Positions 14,263-21,083 of a stretch of DNA of 21,083 nucleotides are shown here, in pieces. The notes under the pieces were generated by a model, which saw only the letters and a program-made list of their open reading frames with translations, ran no database searches and was not told the DNA's origin. The DNA comes from DATJPW01 sp035506215 (GTDB lineage: Bacteria > Desulfobacterota > Desulfomonilia > Desulfomonilales > Desulfomonilaceae), in assembly GCA_035506215.1 (NCBI GenBank), contig DATJPW010000380.1, positions 1 to 21,083 on the forward strand. Direction: 5' to 3'. The position numbers were made by a program, and so were the translations under genes. Numbering within the stretch: the stretch's first letter is position 1; the number at the start of each line of letters is the position of its first letter.

Positions 14263-16777
14263 CAGGAAAGATCCGCTCGGTGACTTCAGGCTGCCCTTCA
14301 GCGTCTATGGCTTCCTTTTCGTCTTCGTCGGAGGATTCCGCCCTGGCCACGTCCACAACACTTTCACCTGGGTCCATACGCACGAGCGTGCGTCCCATCG
14401 TGTTTCGGCCGATTACGGAAATCTCGTCCATACGTAGCCTGATGATACGCCCGCCGGAGGTGCATATCAGCAAATGGTCGCTATTCTCTACGATCTGGAT
14501 CGCGACGACATCGCCCAGCCTGGCTGTGTTCTTGATCGTAATCACTCCCTGGCCCCCGCGATGTTTCAGAGGATACTCGGCCAAAGCGGTCCTTTTGCCG
14601 AAGCCGCTGCTCGTGATGGTAAGCAACGAACCGGTCCCGTCGGAAATCACTTCCATCCCGATAACCGCGTCTCCTGGTTTCATTCTGATCCCGGTAAGAC
14701 CCCGTGCTTGACGGCCCATGGGTCTAACCTGCGATTCGTGGAACCGAATGGCCTTGCCATACCGCGTGGCCAGAAGAATGTGGTCGTCTCCGCTGGTGAA
14801 ATTTACCCCGATCAGTTCATCGTCAGGATCAATGGTTAGAGCGATGAGACCCGAAGTCCTGGGCCGAGAAAACTCTTCTATGGCGGTCTTTTTGATCTTT
14901 CCTTTCGCGGAAACCATTACCACGTAGCCTTCCGAACTCAGCTCCTGGGACGGCAGGATCTTTCTGATCCTCTCTCCGGGGTCCAGTTTGAGCAGATTAA
15001 TTATTGCTTTCCCTCTACCGTACGGCCCTTCTTCCGGAAGCTGGAATACTCTGATCCAGTAGACCTTGCCTCGGTTGGAGAAGCAAAGGAGCACATCGTG
15101 GGATGACGCATAAAGTAACTGGATGACAACATCTTCGCTGACGACCCTCGTGCCTATCCGACCTTTGCCGCCCGGTCTCTGAGTCTTGTAAAGATTCGCC
15201 GGGACCCTCTTCACGTAGCCTTTGCTGGAAAATGTGACCACCATGTCCTCTCGCGGAATGAGGTCTTCATCCAGCATGTCCGTCTCTTCCTCAAGGATTT
15301 GGGTCCGCCGCTCGTCGCCGAATTGTTGTTTCAGCTCGGTAAGCTCTGTAACAATGATGTCTCGAATCTTATCTTCAGAAGCCAGTATCCCTTCGAGTTC
15401 GGCTATTTTCCTGAGAGTCTCCTCATATTCCTGGAGTATTTTGTCCCTTTCAAGAGCAGTGAGCCTTTGCAGGCGCATATCGAGAATGGCTTGAGCCTGC
15501 ACCTGGCTCAGCTCGAATCGCGTCATGAGCGCTTCTCTGGCCGCATTCGGGTTTGCCGCGGTCTTTATGACCGTGATCACTTCGTCGAGGTTGTCCAGTG
15601 CGATCTTGAGTCCGCTGAGAAGGTGAACCCGCTCTCGGGCACGTGCCAGCTCGAATCTTGTCCGCCGAATAACCACTTCTCTGCGGAATTCGATGAATCT
15701 CTCCAGGATTTCCTTGAGGTTCATCTGGCGTGGACGTCCGCGATCAACGCAGAGCAACTGAATCCCGAAAGAAGTTTGGAGCTGAGTGAAGCGGAACAAT
15801 TGATTCAGTACCACATCAGGGTTTTCGTCTCGCCTGAGTTCGAAAACCACGCGCATCCCGTGGCGGTCCGATTCGTCTCTGATGTCTCTGATGCCGGTGA
15901 TTCTTTTGTCTTTTACCAGATCGGCTACGGCCTCCACCATCCGCGCCTTGTTCACCAGATAAGGGATTTCCGTTACGACGATACGCTGATATCCCTTGCC
16001 CGCGTCTTCAATCTCTGCGCGGGCTTTCATGCGAACAGATCCTCGACCCGTGGTGTATGCTTCGATAATACCCTGCCTGCCCTGAATGAATCCCGCAGTT
16101 GGGAAGTCGGGTCCCGGGATGAGAGTCATCAGGTCTGCCACTGAACAATCGGGGTCCTGGATCAAGCGTATGGTAGCGTCAATGGTTTCCCCCAGGTTGT
16201 GAGGAGGTATGTTCGTGGCCATTCCGACCGCGATCCCTTGTGAACCGTTCACCAGAAGGACAGGGAACCTGGCGGGCAAAACCAGCGGCTCTTCCAAAGA
16301 GTTGTCGTAGTTCGGGACAAAGTCGACGGTCTCCTTGTCCAGATCGTCCAGCAGCGCCTGGCAGATGCGATGCATCCGGACTTCCGTGTACCGCATTGCC
16401 GCAGGCGAATCGCCGTCCACGCTCCCGAAGTTTCCTTGACCGTCGATAAATGTGTAACGCATAGAAAAAGGCTGGGCCATGCGTACAATTGCATCGTAGA
16501 CCGCGGCATCGCCGTGAGGGTGAAACTGGCCGATCACGTCACCGACCGCTCGCGCTGCCTTGCGATAAGCCCTATTCCACAGGTTGCCGCCTCTGAACAT
16601 GGCATAGAGAATCCTGCGATGGACCGGTTTGAGGCCGTCCCTCAGGTCCGGCAGGGCCCGTCCTACAATCACGCTCATTGCATAATCCAGATACGATTTC
16701 TGGACCTCTTCTTCTATGCCTACCGTCGTCTTTTCGTGCAAAACAGCCAAATATGTATTCCTTCCGGATGCAGACAT
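14234..16777 (-). CDS. gyrA: DNA gyrase subunit A
   Basis: 847 residues from ATG 16777. It is the breakage-reunion subunit of the supercoiling topoisomerase. The catalytic Tyr130 lies in PAAMRYTEVRM, and the quinolone-determining region is HPHGDAAVYDAIVRMAQPF (87-104 region). Ala91 stands where E. coli has Ser83, while Asp95 matches Asp87. The C-terminal pinwheel carries the GyrA box QRPGGKG (533-539), which marks gyrase rather than topoisomerase IV, followed by blade repeats. The last 40 residues are acidic, a known modulator of supercoiling. The start is uncertain. ATG 16777 has no good ribosome site. A TTG at codon 10 is preceded by GAAGGA at about eight bases, and would begin LAVLHEKTTVGIEEE, closer to where most GyrA proteins start. 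Confidence 0.96.
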   Translation of the reverse strand: MSASGRNTYLAVLHEKTTVGIEEEVQKSYLDYAMSVIVGRALPDLRDGLKPVHRRILYAMFRGGNLWNRAYRKAARAVGDVIGQFHPHGDAAVYDAIVRMAQPFSMRYTFIDGQGNFGSVDGDSPAAMRYTEVRMHRICQALLDDLDKETVDFVPNYDNSLEEPLVLPARFPVLLVNGSQGIAVGMATNIPPHNLGETIDATIRLIQDPDCSVADLMTLIPGPDFPTAGFIQGRQGIIEAYTTGRGSVRMKARAEIEDAGKGYQRIVVTEIPYLVNKARMVEAVADLVKDKRITGIRDIRDESDRHGMRVVFELRRDENPDVVLNQLFRFTQLQTSFGIQLLCVDRGRPRQMNLKEILERFIEFRREVVIRRTRFELARARERVHLLSGLKIALDNLDEVITVIKTAANPNAAREALMTRFELSQVQAQAILDMRLQRLTALERDKILQEYEETLRKIAELEGILASEDKIRDIIVTELTELKQQFGDERRTQILEEETDMLDEDLIPREDMVVTFSSKGYVKRVPANLYKTQRPGGKGRIGTRVVSEDVVIQLLYASSHDVLLCFSNRGKVYWIRVFQLPEEGPYGRGKAIINLLKLDPGERIRKILPSQELSSEGYVVMVSAKGKIKKTAIEEFSRPRTSGLIALTIDPDDELIGVNFTSGDDHILLATRYGKAIRFHESQVRPMGRQARGLTGIRMKPGDAVIGMEVISDGTGSLLTITSSGFGKRTALAEYPLKHRGGQGVITIKNTARLGDVVAIQIVENSDHLLICTSGGRIIRLRMDEISVIGRNTMGRTLVRMDPGESVVDVARAESSDEDEKEAIDAEGQPEVTERIFPDDEGQPPEA

Positions 16778-16809
16778 TCGCAGAGGGGGATGTTGCCGGA
16801 AGGGGGCAT
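16720..16809 (-). CDS. Possible short upstream ORF overlapping the gyrA start
   Basis: A 29-codon frame on the minus strand starts at ATG 16809, just after GAGGGAGGAG (the best purine-rich ribosome site in the gyrA leader), and ends at TAG inside gyrA in another frame. The encoded MPPSGNIPLCECLHPEGIH... has no recognised family. Either it is a leader coupled to gyrA translation, or the site is simply used poorly. Coding is unproven. Confidence 0.2.
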   Translation of the reverse strand: MPPSGNIPLCECLHPEGIHIWLFCTKRRR

Positions 16810-16871
16810 CTCCTCCCTCTGCCTGCTATCTACTTGAAATTTAAAGCTAGTTTTAAGCAGAACCGAACGTG

Positions 16872-16900
16872 ATTCTAGCATTGCACGGGTATGATTTCAA
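16872..16900 (-). promoter_or_regulatory. gyrA promoter
   Basis: On the minus strand TTGAAA (16900-16895), exactly 17 bases, then TAGAAT (16877-16872); both hexamers match five of six consensus bases. The expected start near 16865 gives a leader of about 88 bases to the ATG at 16777. Confidence 0.7.
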
Positions 16901-16959
16901 GAACGCTCTCCCTGCATTCCCATGCTGAAGCTTAGGGAAGCGGGCCGGAAAATTCATTA

Positions 16960-16987
16960 TTGTCTAGATCGGCAAGACTGGTATATT
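16960..16987 (+). promoter_or_regulatory. Promoter of the Ig-like secreted protein gene
   Basis: TTGTCT (16960-16965), a 16-base spacer and TATATT (16982-16987, five of six). The expected start is near 16994, 60 bases before the gene. It is divergent from the gyrA promoter, about 60 bases away. Confidence 0.5.
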
Positions 16988-17054
16988 TAGAGTCAACGTG
17001 AATCTACAAGAAAAGATGAATCAAATATAGGGTTGGACATAAGAGGACCGACAT

Positions 17055-17708
17055 ATGAATTATTCCTTTGGCGCGATACTAATTAGCGGTTTCCTTCTCT
17101 GCGCGGGCCACACTGCCCTATTCGCGCAATCAATGTCTCCTGAGCCTGCCGGCGACACGCCGCCTATTCTGCTGAGGTACGACGCGGTAACATTTCAGCC
17201 GGCCTCCCCCCAAACAGGTGAGAAGCTTACCCTTCGAATTCAGACGAACGAACAACTGGCCTCAGCAGAAGTCCGTTGGTCGGTTAACGGGAACCCCGTG
17301 GAAACGTCTTTATTTGACGGAAGCTCCGAATCGGTCGAATTGAACACTCCGCTAAAAAGCGGCGACGTAATCGAAGTTGAGGTAATCCCTTCCAGTACCT
17401 CAGGTATCGAGGGGAGGACCATCCAGAAGAAAACGGTCTGTCGCAAGGCGCCGCCTACGCTCAAACTTGTGGAACAGAAGATAGAAGGGAATACCTACAG
17501 CGCACGGATTGAGGCGAAAGACCCCGAAGATCAGCCGGTTGCACTGTCCATCGAAGGACCGCCCGGTATGGCCATCGACGACAAGGGCGCGATAACCTGG
17601 AAGCTAACGGAAAAGACTTCCGGAAAATTCGATGTGAAAGTCACGGGGAAGGACAAGGAGGGAGGCAAGGCTGAACTCACCTACTCTTTTAGAGTAAGCA
17701 GAAAATGA
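17055..17708 (+). CDS. Periplasmic or exported protein with Ig-like/cadherin-like folds
   Basis: 217 residues. ATG 17055 is preceded by AAGAGGACC. A signal peptide covers residues 1-25 (MNYSFGAILISGFLLCAGHTALFAQ). The first half has an Ig-like beta pattern with SPQTGEKLTLRIQTNE and VRWSVNGNPVE. The second (about 135-215) resembles putative Ig or dystroglycan-type cadherin-like domains: EAKDPEDQPVALSIEG, PPGMAIDDKGAITWKLTEKTSGKFDVKVTGKDKEGGKAELTYSFRV. The DPEDQPV, GAITW and F.V.V...D motifs are typical of that fold, which mostly serves binding and structural roles. No enzyme motif is seen. It is a single-gene unit between gyrA and a repeat-rich region. Confidence 0.75.
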   Translation: MNYSFGAILISGFLLCAGHTALFAQSMSPEPAGDTPPILLRYDAVTFQPASPQTGEKLTLRIQTNEQLASAEVRWSVNGNPVETSLFDGSSESVELNTPLKSGDVIEVEVIPSSTSGIEGRTIQKKTVCRKAPPTLKLVEQKIEGNTYSARIEAKDPEDQPVALSIEGPPGMAIDDKGAITWKLTEKTSGKFDVKVTGKDKEGGKAELTYSFRVSRK

Positions 17709-17794
17709 TCTGCCCCTGAATTGTGATCCACTTTTCGAGTTATAGCAATTGCCAAAAATGATGACCTTTTCGCGACTCGTCACCCCGGCGAAGG

Positions 17795-18058
17795 CCCATA
17801 GGCGTTAAAATAAGCGTTCCTTGTGGTTCCGTAGGAACCTTTGAAAGTAGCCCGGTGATTCATCGCCGGGAAAAAATACGGCAACAACAAAGGGTATCGA
17901 GTCCTGGAGGGACGGCTGAAACCGTTTCAGATTATCAGGCGTCCCTATGGGACTCTTCAGATTTTTCTTGATCCTCGAAACTGGCGATGAATCGCCAGCC
18001 TACTATCGGATCGTCCCTCCGGGACGCCAGACAAACCAGTTATTTTGACGCCTATGGG
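17795..18058. mobile_element. 264-bp MITE-like element with terminal inverted repeats and target duplication
   Basis: The ends are CCCATAGGCGTTAAAATAA (17795-17813) and TTATTTTGACGCCTATGGG (18040-18058), inverted copies with one mismatch in 19. CGAAGG directly precedes the element (17789-17794) and directly follows it (18059-18064), as a target-site duplication would. Removing the element and one copy restores CCGG-CGAAGG-CCGG, the loop of a hairpin. The interior encodes nothing. It is a chain of hairpins: GGTTCC/GGAACC, a GTAG-foot hairpin 17847-17870, GTCC/GGAC stems, and its mirror 17981-18003. It is therefore non-autonomous, and the mobilising enzyme is not in the window. Confidence 0.7.
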
Positions 18059-18149
18059 CGAAGGCCGGTGCCCAGTCCCGCGCAGAACGCGGGATTGAAA
18101 AGACTGGATTCCGGCCTCCATGCCCCTCCATGTCATCGCGAGCGAAGCG

Positions 18150-18201
18150 GTAGGGGCGCATGGCATGCGCCCAAATGAGGGCGGACCCCGTCCGCCCCTA
18201 C
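18150..18201. repeat. GTAG-foot REP pair, second copy
   Basis: Same 52-base unit as 13695-13746 with two differences: a T to C in the first loop and a G to C in the second loop region. Both hairpin stems remain essentially intact. Confidence 0.7.
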
Positions 18202-18369
18202 AGCACGGAGATTGCCTCCCCAGAACGCGGCATTCCACTCCTCACAATTGCGAGCGAAGCGAAGCAATCTCCATTTTGCATGATGGGAAATCGTCAGCGG
18301 CGCCGTCTCACCCGGAACGTGGGATTGCCGGTCATTTCCACTCGGCTATTGAGTCGATCCGAAGACGGC

Positions 18370-19080
18370 TCAACGCTGCTCCCGTGACTGTATGAGGTTA
18401 AGCTTGCTCTTGAGCGCTTGGAGTTCTCGATACTCCGTGCGGATCTTTTCTTGAAGATCTCGTTCCAGGTATCCTGCATCAGCCAAGTCTCTGGATTCCT
18501 GGACTTCCGTCCGCCGAGCATACAGCGACGCCAGGCTGGATTCAAGTTGATGGATGCGTGCTTGGATTGCCTCGGCTGTTTCTTCTTCTGTGGTACCGGC
18601 TTGCGACTCCTCGGTTTGGTCCGATTGAATCGTGACCGGCTTCTTGGCCGGGATAGCGCGACCGATTGTCTCCATGGAGCCTAGCAAACCCACCAGCACA
18701 AACAATCCCAGAAGTCCGGTGACTCCCAGCAAGATCCCTAACCAAAGCCTAGGGTGAGCCTTATCTCTTTTGAAGAGGTGTCTCGCCGGGGGACCCGGCA
18801 CCGTTGCCTGCTCCGCAGGTTTTTCCATCTCGTCGTCCGTGATGGACTCACCGTCAGGGGTCTCCAAAATGCACCAGGCGGAAGAAGATCGAAGGAGAGT
18901 GCACACCTCCTCAGCATCTGCTTTCTGCATTCCTCGCTTTACCACTACAGGGAGCTGGTTCAACAAGTCCTCTGCTTCATCAACGGGGATGCCCAGGACC
19001 CGTGCCAAGTCGTCGCAAAACTCTTTCGGATCGCGGGACCCGTGGCCATAAAGTTTGACGGAATAATCGTTAGCGCTCAT
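18370..19080 (-). CDS. Membrane-anchored protein with a bL12-C-terminal-like domain and a coiled coil
   Basis: 236 residues from ATG 19080; the ribosome site is weak. Residues 6-72 follow the fold pattern of the ribosomal L7/L12 C-terminal domain: YSVKLYGHGSRDPKEFCDDLARVLGIP, then VDEAEDLLNQLPVVVKRGMQKADAEEVCTLLRSSSAWCILE. The pattern includes the EA.dLl..lP..vk.g..k.dAe..... signature seen in L12 and in related stand-alone domains. A linker leads to one membrane helix (112-134, LWLGILLGVTGLLGLFVLVGLL). The segment 168-232 is a long charged helix likely to form a coiled coil (EAIQARIHQLESSLASLYARR to REQR). The N-terminal domain most likely faces the cytoplasm and the coiled coil the periplasm. 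The role is unknown. The resemblance was judged by eye. Confidence 0.65.
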   Translation of the reverse strand: MSANDYSVKLYGHGSRDPKEFCDDLARVLGIPVDEAEDLLNQLPVVVKRGMQKADAEEVCTLLRSSSAWCILETPDGESITDDEMEKPAEQATVPGPPARHLFKRDKAHPRLWLGILLGVTGLLGLFVLVGLLGSMETIGRAIPAKKPVTIQSDQTEESQAGTTEEETAEAIQARIHQLESSLASLYARRTEVQESRDLADAGYLERDLQEKIRTEYRELQALKSKLNLIQSREQR

Positions 19081-19456
19081 GCTGTTATGTTTCAGGTTTT
19101 GTTATTTTTTATTATGGCATTTCTGTCATTCAAAGCAAACCGTATTGAGATATTAAAGTTTTTTATAAGTGCCGGCAAAGATGCAAGTTTCTTGACACGC
19201 GAATTCCTCCGACTTAGCTCACGATATCAGTAGGTTAGAATAAGCTCGTCCGAGGATGCATCAAATTTTTTGCTAAGAAACGCGCATCGCGAGATGTCCA
19301 GGGCGGGTGGCACAAACGGACGTTATTATAACATGTTGATCTTTCAGAGACTTTGTTATGATGGCATGTTTATTGCTTCTTTTTCACCACGTTGCAATCC
19401 CTAGAGCAAGCGGCAAGAAATAAATGTTTGATCACGAAGACGATCCTTGGAAGTTG

Positions 19457-19534
19457 GTAGGTGCCTGCCTCCGCGCAGGCACATTTTGGTATATAGATCG
19501 ACAGGTTCGATCCGGCAGGGACGCCGGACCCTAC
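19457..19534 (-). repeat. 78-bp two-hairpin REP-like repeat, copy 2
   Basis: In reverse complement it aligns without gaps to 3803-3880. Stem changes are compensatory: GTGCCGGC/GCCGGCAC in copy 1 is GTGCCTGC/GCAGGCAC here, so the hairpin is preserved while the bases differ. Both ends keep the GTAG foot. Confidence 0.7.
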
Positions 19535-19620
19535 AGGTCTTAGGGTGCGGGCTCTGCAACACGTCAAGAATTCCGGCGGCTGTCACACGACAGCGCATTC
19601 AAAGACACAGATATTGATAG

Positions 19621-19704
19621 CAATTCGCGTTCAAGTCTATAAACAAATCCCCTCTAACCCCCCTTTAATAAAGGGGGGAATAGGGAGATTTTGAATGCGA
19701 ATTG
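19621..19704 (+). repeat. 84-bp palindromic repeat, copy 2
   Basis: The ends CAATTCGCGTTCAA and TTGAATGCGAATTG are inverted copies with one mismatch. The centre contains the palindrome CCCCCC-TTTAATAAA-GGGGGG (19658-19678). It is similar to 10101-10178, and its core to 5507-5556. Confidence 0.7.
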
Positions 19705-19738
19705 ATATCAGCACTTATGTAAATGGGGGTGCTTCTCA

Positions 19739-19867
19739 ATGATATTCACAACGTCGCATCGTGCGTGTCGTTTCCCGGCGCAAATCCTGGCGTTGCTGAT
19801 TGTGCTTGGGCTATTCTGCGGGGTCGCGTGGAGTCAACTGTCCTTCCCCTTCATAATTCCGCTTTGA
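19739..19867 (+). pseudogene. Signal-peptide remnant of a truncated secreted protein gene
   Basis: A 42-residue frame from ATG 19739 (GGGGG upstream) ending at TGA 19867. It reads as a complete signal peptide: basic start (SHRACR), hydrophobic core AQILALLIVLGLFCG and a cleavage-like VAWSQ. After that only LSFPFIIPL remains before the stop. The following bases lead within 32 bases to the 3' end of a tyrosine recombinase gene read the other way. The simplest reading is a secreted-protein gene cut off by decay or by integration of the element that carries the recombinase. A genuine small membrane peptide is the alternative. Confidence 0.4.
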
Positions 19868-19898
19868 CCAACCGAATAAATAGAGTTAATCTAGCTTA

Positions 19899-20972
19899 TT
19901 AAGCCTCAAACCGAGAACCAACATCTTTCTGGGAAAATTCCTCGGTGTCCAAATAGTGACCATCAAGGGTCTCTACAGCATTCTTCATATGGTCCGGCGC
20001 TAGGTGAGCGTACCTCATGGTCATCTTAATGTCTTTATGACCGAGCAGTTCCTGCACAGTACGGATGTCTACCCCGGCCATGACCAGGTGGCTGGCAAAG
20101 GTATGACGCAAATCGTGGAATCGAACATGCGCGATACCTGCCCTCCTCACAGCCTTGACAAAGCCATTGTCCACATGCCGAAACGGTTTGCCCTTCAGAT
20201 TGAGAAAGAAGTACGGCGTATCCAGTCTGCGCGGATGGCTCCGTAGTATGTCTCTTACGGTGCGGTTCATCGGAACCGATCTCGATTCGCCGGTTTTCGT
20301 AGGTCCCTCCTCTCTGCTGACCACATAAATCTTGCCTTGTTTGAAATCGACGTCCTGCCACTGCAATCGCAGAATCTCTCCCCTCCTCAACCCTGTGTGA
20401 AGTGCCACGCACACAATTGCGTACAGATGAGGATTCTGGGAGACTTTACAGGCAGACAGCAGAAGCTCGGCCTCCGATGCCGATAGGAAACGTACAGTCC
20501 CTTTCGGGACCTTCAACGGTTTCACCGGCTTTGCTGGACTGTCCTTCAGGTAACCCCACGCAATCGCTCGATTGAAAAGAGCCTTCACGGTCATCAAGTC
20601 GCGGTTGACCGTCCCAGGCCGGACTGACTTCAGGCGGCTGCTCTTGTAGTCCTCGACCTGTTTAGGCGTGATCCTGTCCAACTGCTCGGTTCCCCACAAT
20701 CGCGCCAAATCCCTCTGCACGTAGAGGTCCCTTTCGCACGTCGATTTTCTCTTGTTGGCGCGACAATAGTCCATGTACTCTGATGCAAAGTCTTTGAACA
20801 GAATCCTTTTGGGCTCACTGATCCCAAGGAACTCGTTTTTTGCCTTTTTAAGCTGCACATCCGCCAGTGCAAGCTCGGCCAGTTTTTTGGATGGCCCGAC
20901 TTTTCTTCTCACTCGCTTGCCTTCATGGTAAAAGTCGATCCACCAGTTACCACGTCTGTTAAAAACTCCCAT
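19899..20972 (-). CDS. Tyrosine recombinase (phage/integrative-element integrase type)
   Basis: 357 residues from ATG 20972, preceded on the minus strand by GAGAGGAG at nine-base spacing; an in-frame ATG 14 codons upstream (21014) has its ribosome site 18 bases away. An N-terminal arm-binding region (GNWWIDFYHEGKRVRRKVGPSKK, residues 9-31) precedes a SAM-like core-binding domain (about 60-155) and the catalytic domain. Catalytic residues: Arg196 in HTGLRRGEI, Lys226 in GPTKTGES, His286 and Arg289 in FHDLRHTFASH, His312 in LLGHKDI, and the nucleophile Tyr321 in MRYAHL. All are present, so it should be active. The length and arm domain fit integrases of mobile islands or phages rather than XerC/D (about 300). 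The cargo would lie upstream, beyond the right edge of the window. No tRNA or att repeat is visible here. Confidence 0.93.
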   Translation of the reverse strand: MGVFNRRGNWWIDFYHEGKRVRRKVGPSKKLAELALADVQLKKAKNEFLGISEPKRILFKDFASEYMDYCRANKRKSTCERDLYVQRDLARLWGTEQLDRITPKQVEDYKSSRLKSVRPGTVNRDLMTVKALFNRAIAWGYLKDSPAKPVKPLKVPKGTVRFLSASEAELLLSACKVSQNPHLYAIVCVALHTGLRRGEILRLQWQDVDFKQGKIYVVSREEGPTKTGESRSVPMNRTVRDILRSHPRRLDTPYFFLNLKGKPFRHVDNGFVKAVRRAGIAHVRFHDLRHTFASHLVMAGVDIRTVQELLGHKDIKMTMRYAHLAPDHMKNAVETLDGHYLDTEEFSQKDVGSRFEA

Positions 20973-21083
20973 TTTTTGCTTCTCCTCTCGGAATGGCTTC
21001 CGAAAGGACACCATTGGACAAACCGTCTATCACCTCCTTTCTGAGGTGCAGAATAACCGAATTAATCCAGCGGCGTCCACTTT
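20973..21083 (-). promoter_or_regulatory. Integrase leader with a perfect anti-SD complement
   Basis: On the minus strand AGAAAGGAGGTGAT (21044-21031) is a full complement of a bacterial 16S 3' end, but it lies well before either integrase ATG. A TTG about nine bases further on opens a 21-codon frame whose stop lies just past the ATG at 20972. Translational coupling through a leader peptide is possible; it is not proven. Confidence 0.25.

Larger units (their letters stand above)
17709..18369. other. Repeat-filled intergenic region
   Basis: No gene. It holds, in order, a hairpin repeat interrupted by a 264-bp MITE-like element (17795-18058), then the rest of that repeat (CCGGTGCCCAGTCC to ACTGGATTCCGGCC, to about 18115), then a REP pair (18150-18201). 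A small hairpin ATTGC/GCAAT (18247-18268) with GCGAGCGAAGCGAA in its loop comes last, a motif that also flanks the REP pair. Confidence 0.6.
19081..19738. other. Intergenic region with two repeats
   Basis: No convincing gene. It contains an AT-rich part (19081-19180), an isolated TTGACA at 19192 without a clear -10, the 78-bp two-hairpin repeat (19457-19534) and the 84-bp palindromic repeat (19621-19704). Confidence 0.5.

Noticed and set aside
15299..16144. Open frame of 281 codons on the + strand
   Set aside because: It lies entirely antisense to gyrA, has no ribosome site and no recognisable content.
17795..18250. Spaced palindromes considered as a CRISPR array
   Set aside because: The repeats are not identical direct units with regular spacers, and no cas gene is present. 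They fit REP/MITE structure.
19504..19516. AGGTTCGATCC resembles a tRNA T-loop
   Set aside because: It falls inside the 78-bp repeat, and no acceptor, D or anticodon arm can be built around it.
21031..21044. ATCACCTCCTTTCT on the + strand looks like the 3' end of 16S rRNA
   Set aside because: The bases upstream do not match the conserved GGCTGG context or any 16S helix. It is the complement of an extended Shine-Dalgarno in the integrase leader.

Overview
The window looks like chromosomal DNA of a Gram-negative, probably deltaproteobacterial (Desulfobacterota-like) organism. That is an inference from the mix of genes: outer-membrane-type secreted proteins, a bacterial GyrA, RtcB with archease, and a methanogen-type thymidylate synthase homologue. 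No rRNA or tRNA is present to fix the taxonomy. Gene density is moderate, and the intergenic spaces are unusually rich in small palindromic repeats.

Layout. 1-1877: two secreted proteins of unknown function on the + strand. 1907-3726: a complete classical transcription-attenuation unit, made of a sigma70 promoter, a 23-residue leader peptide with seven consecutive alternating Tyr/Phe codons, mutually exclusive 1:2, 2:3 and 3:4 hairpins and a U-tract terminator. It controls a 532-residue GNAT-domain protein of unknown function. 4023-5018 (-): a beta-barrel outer-membrane protein with its own terminator. 5643-6281 (-): a DedA membrane protein. 6474-8485 (+): trpS, nth and a small heme-less cytochrome-like protein, probably one transcription unit. 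8526-9191 (-): DUF2062 membrane protein. 9377-10096 (+): ThyA-fold protein. 10276-10833 (-): Pro/Ser-rich secreted protein. 11171-16777 (-): rtcB, a PAP2 phosphatase, archease and gyrA. gyrA has a near-consensus promoter, and its last 29 bases overlap the archease gene. 17055-17708 (+): periplasmic Ig-like protein. 18370-19080 (-): membrane-anchored bL12-like-domain protein. 19739-19867: a signal peptide with almost no mature protein, next to a tyrosine recombinase at 19899-20972 (-).

Repeats. Several hairpin families share a GTAG foot, as in REP/BIME elements. A 78-bp two-hairpin unit occurs twice with compensatory changes, and a 52-bp unit occurs twice at 50/52 identity. An 80-bp palindromic unit occurs two to three times. 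A 264-bp MITE-like element with 19-bp terminal inverted repeats has inserted into the loop of an older hairpin repeat, leaving a CGAAGG duplication. No RAYT or transposase gene lies in the window.

The most interesting item is the Tyr/Phe attenuator. The architecture is textbook, but the controlled gene is not a recognisable aromatic amino-acid biosynthesis, transport or tRNA-charging gene, so aromatic aminoacyl-tRNA supply appears to regulate an undescribed GNAT protein.
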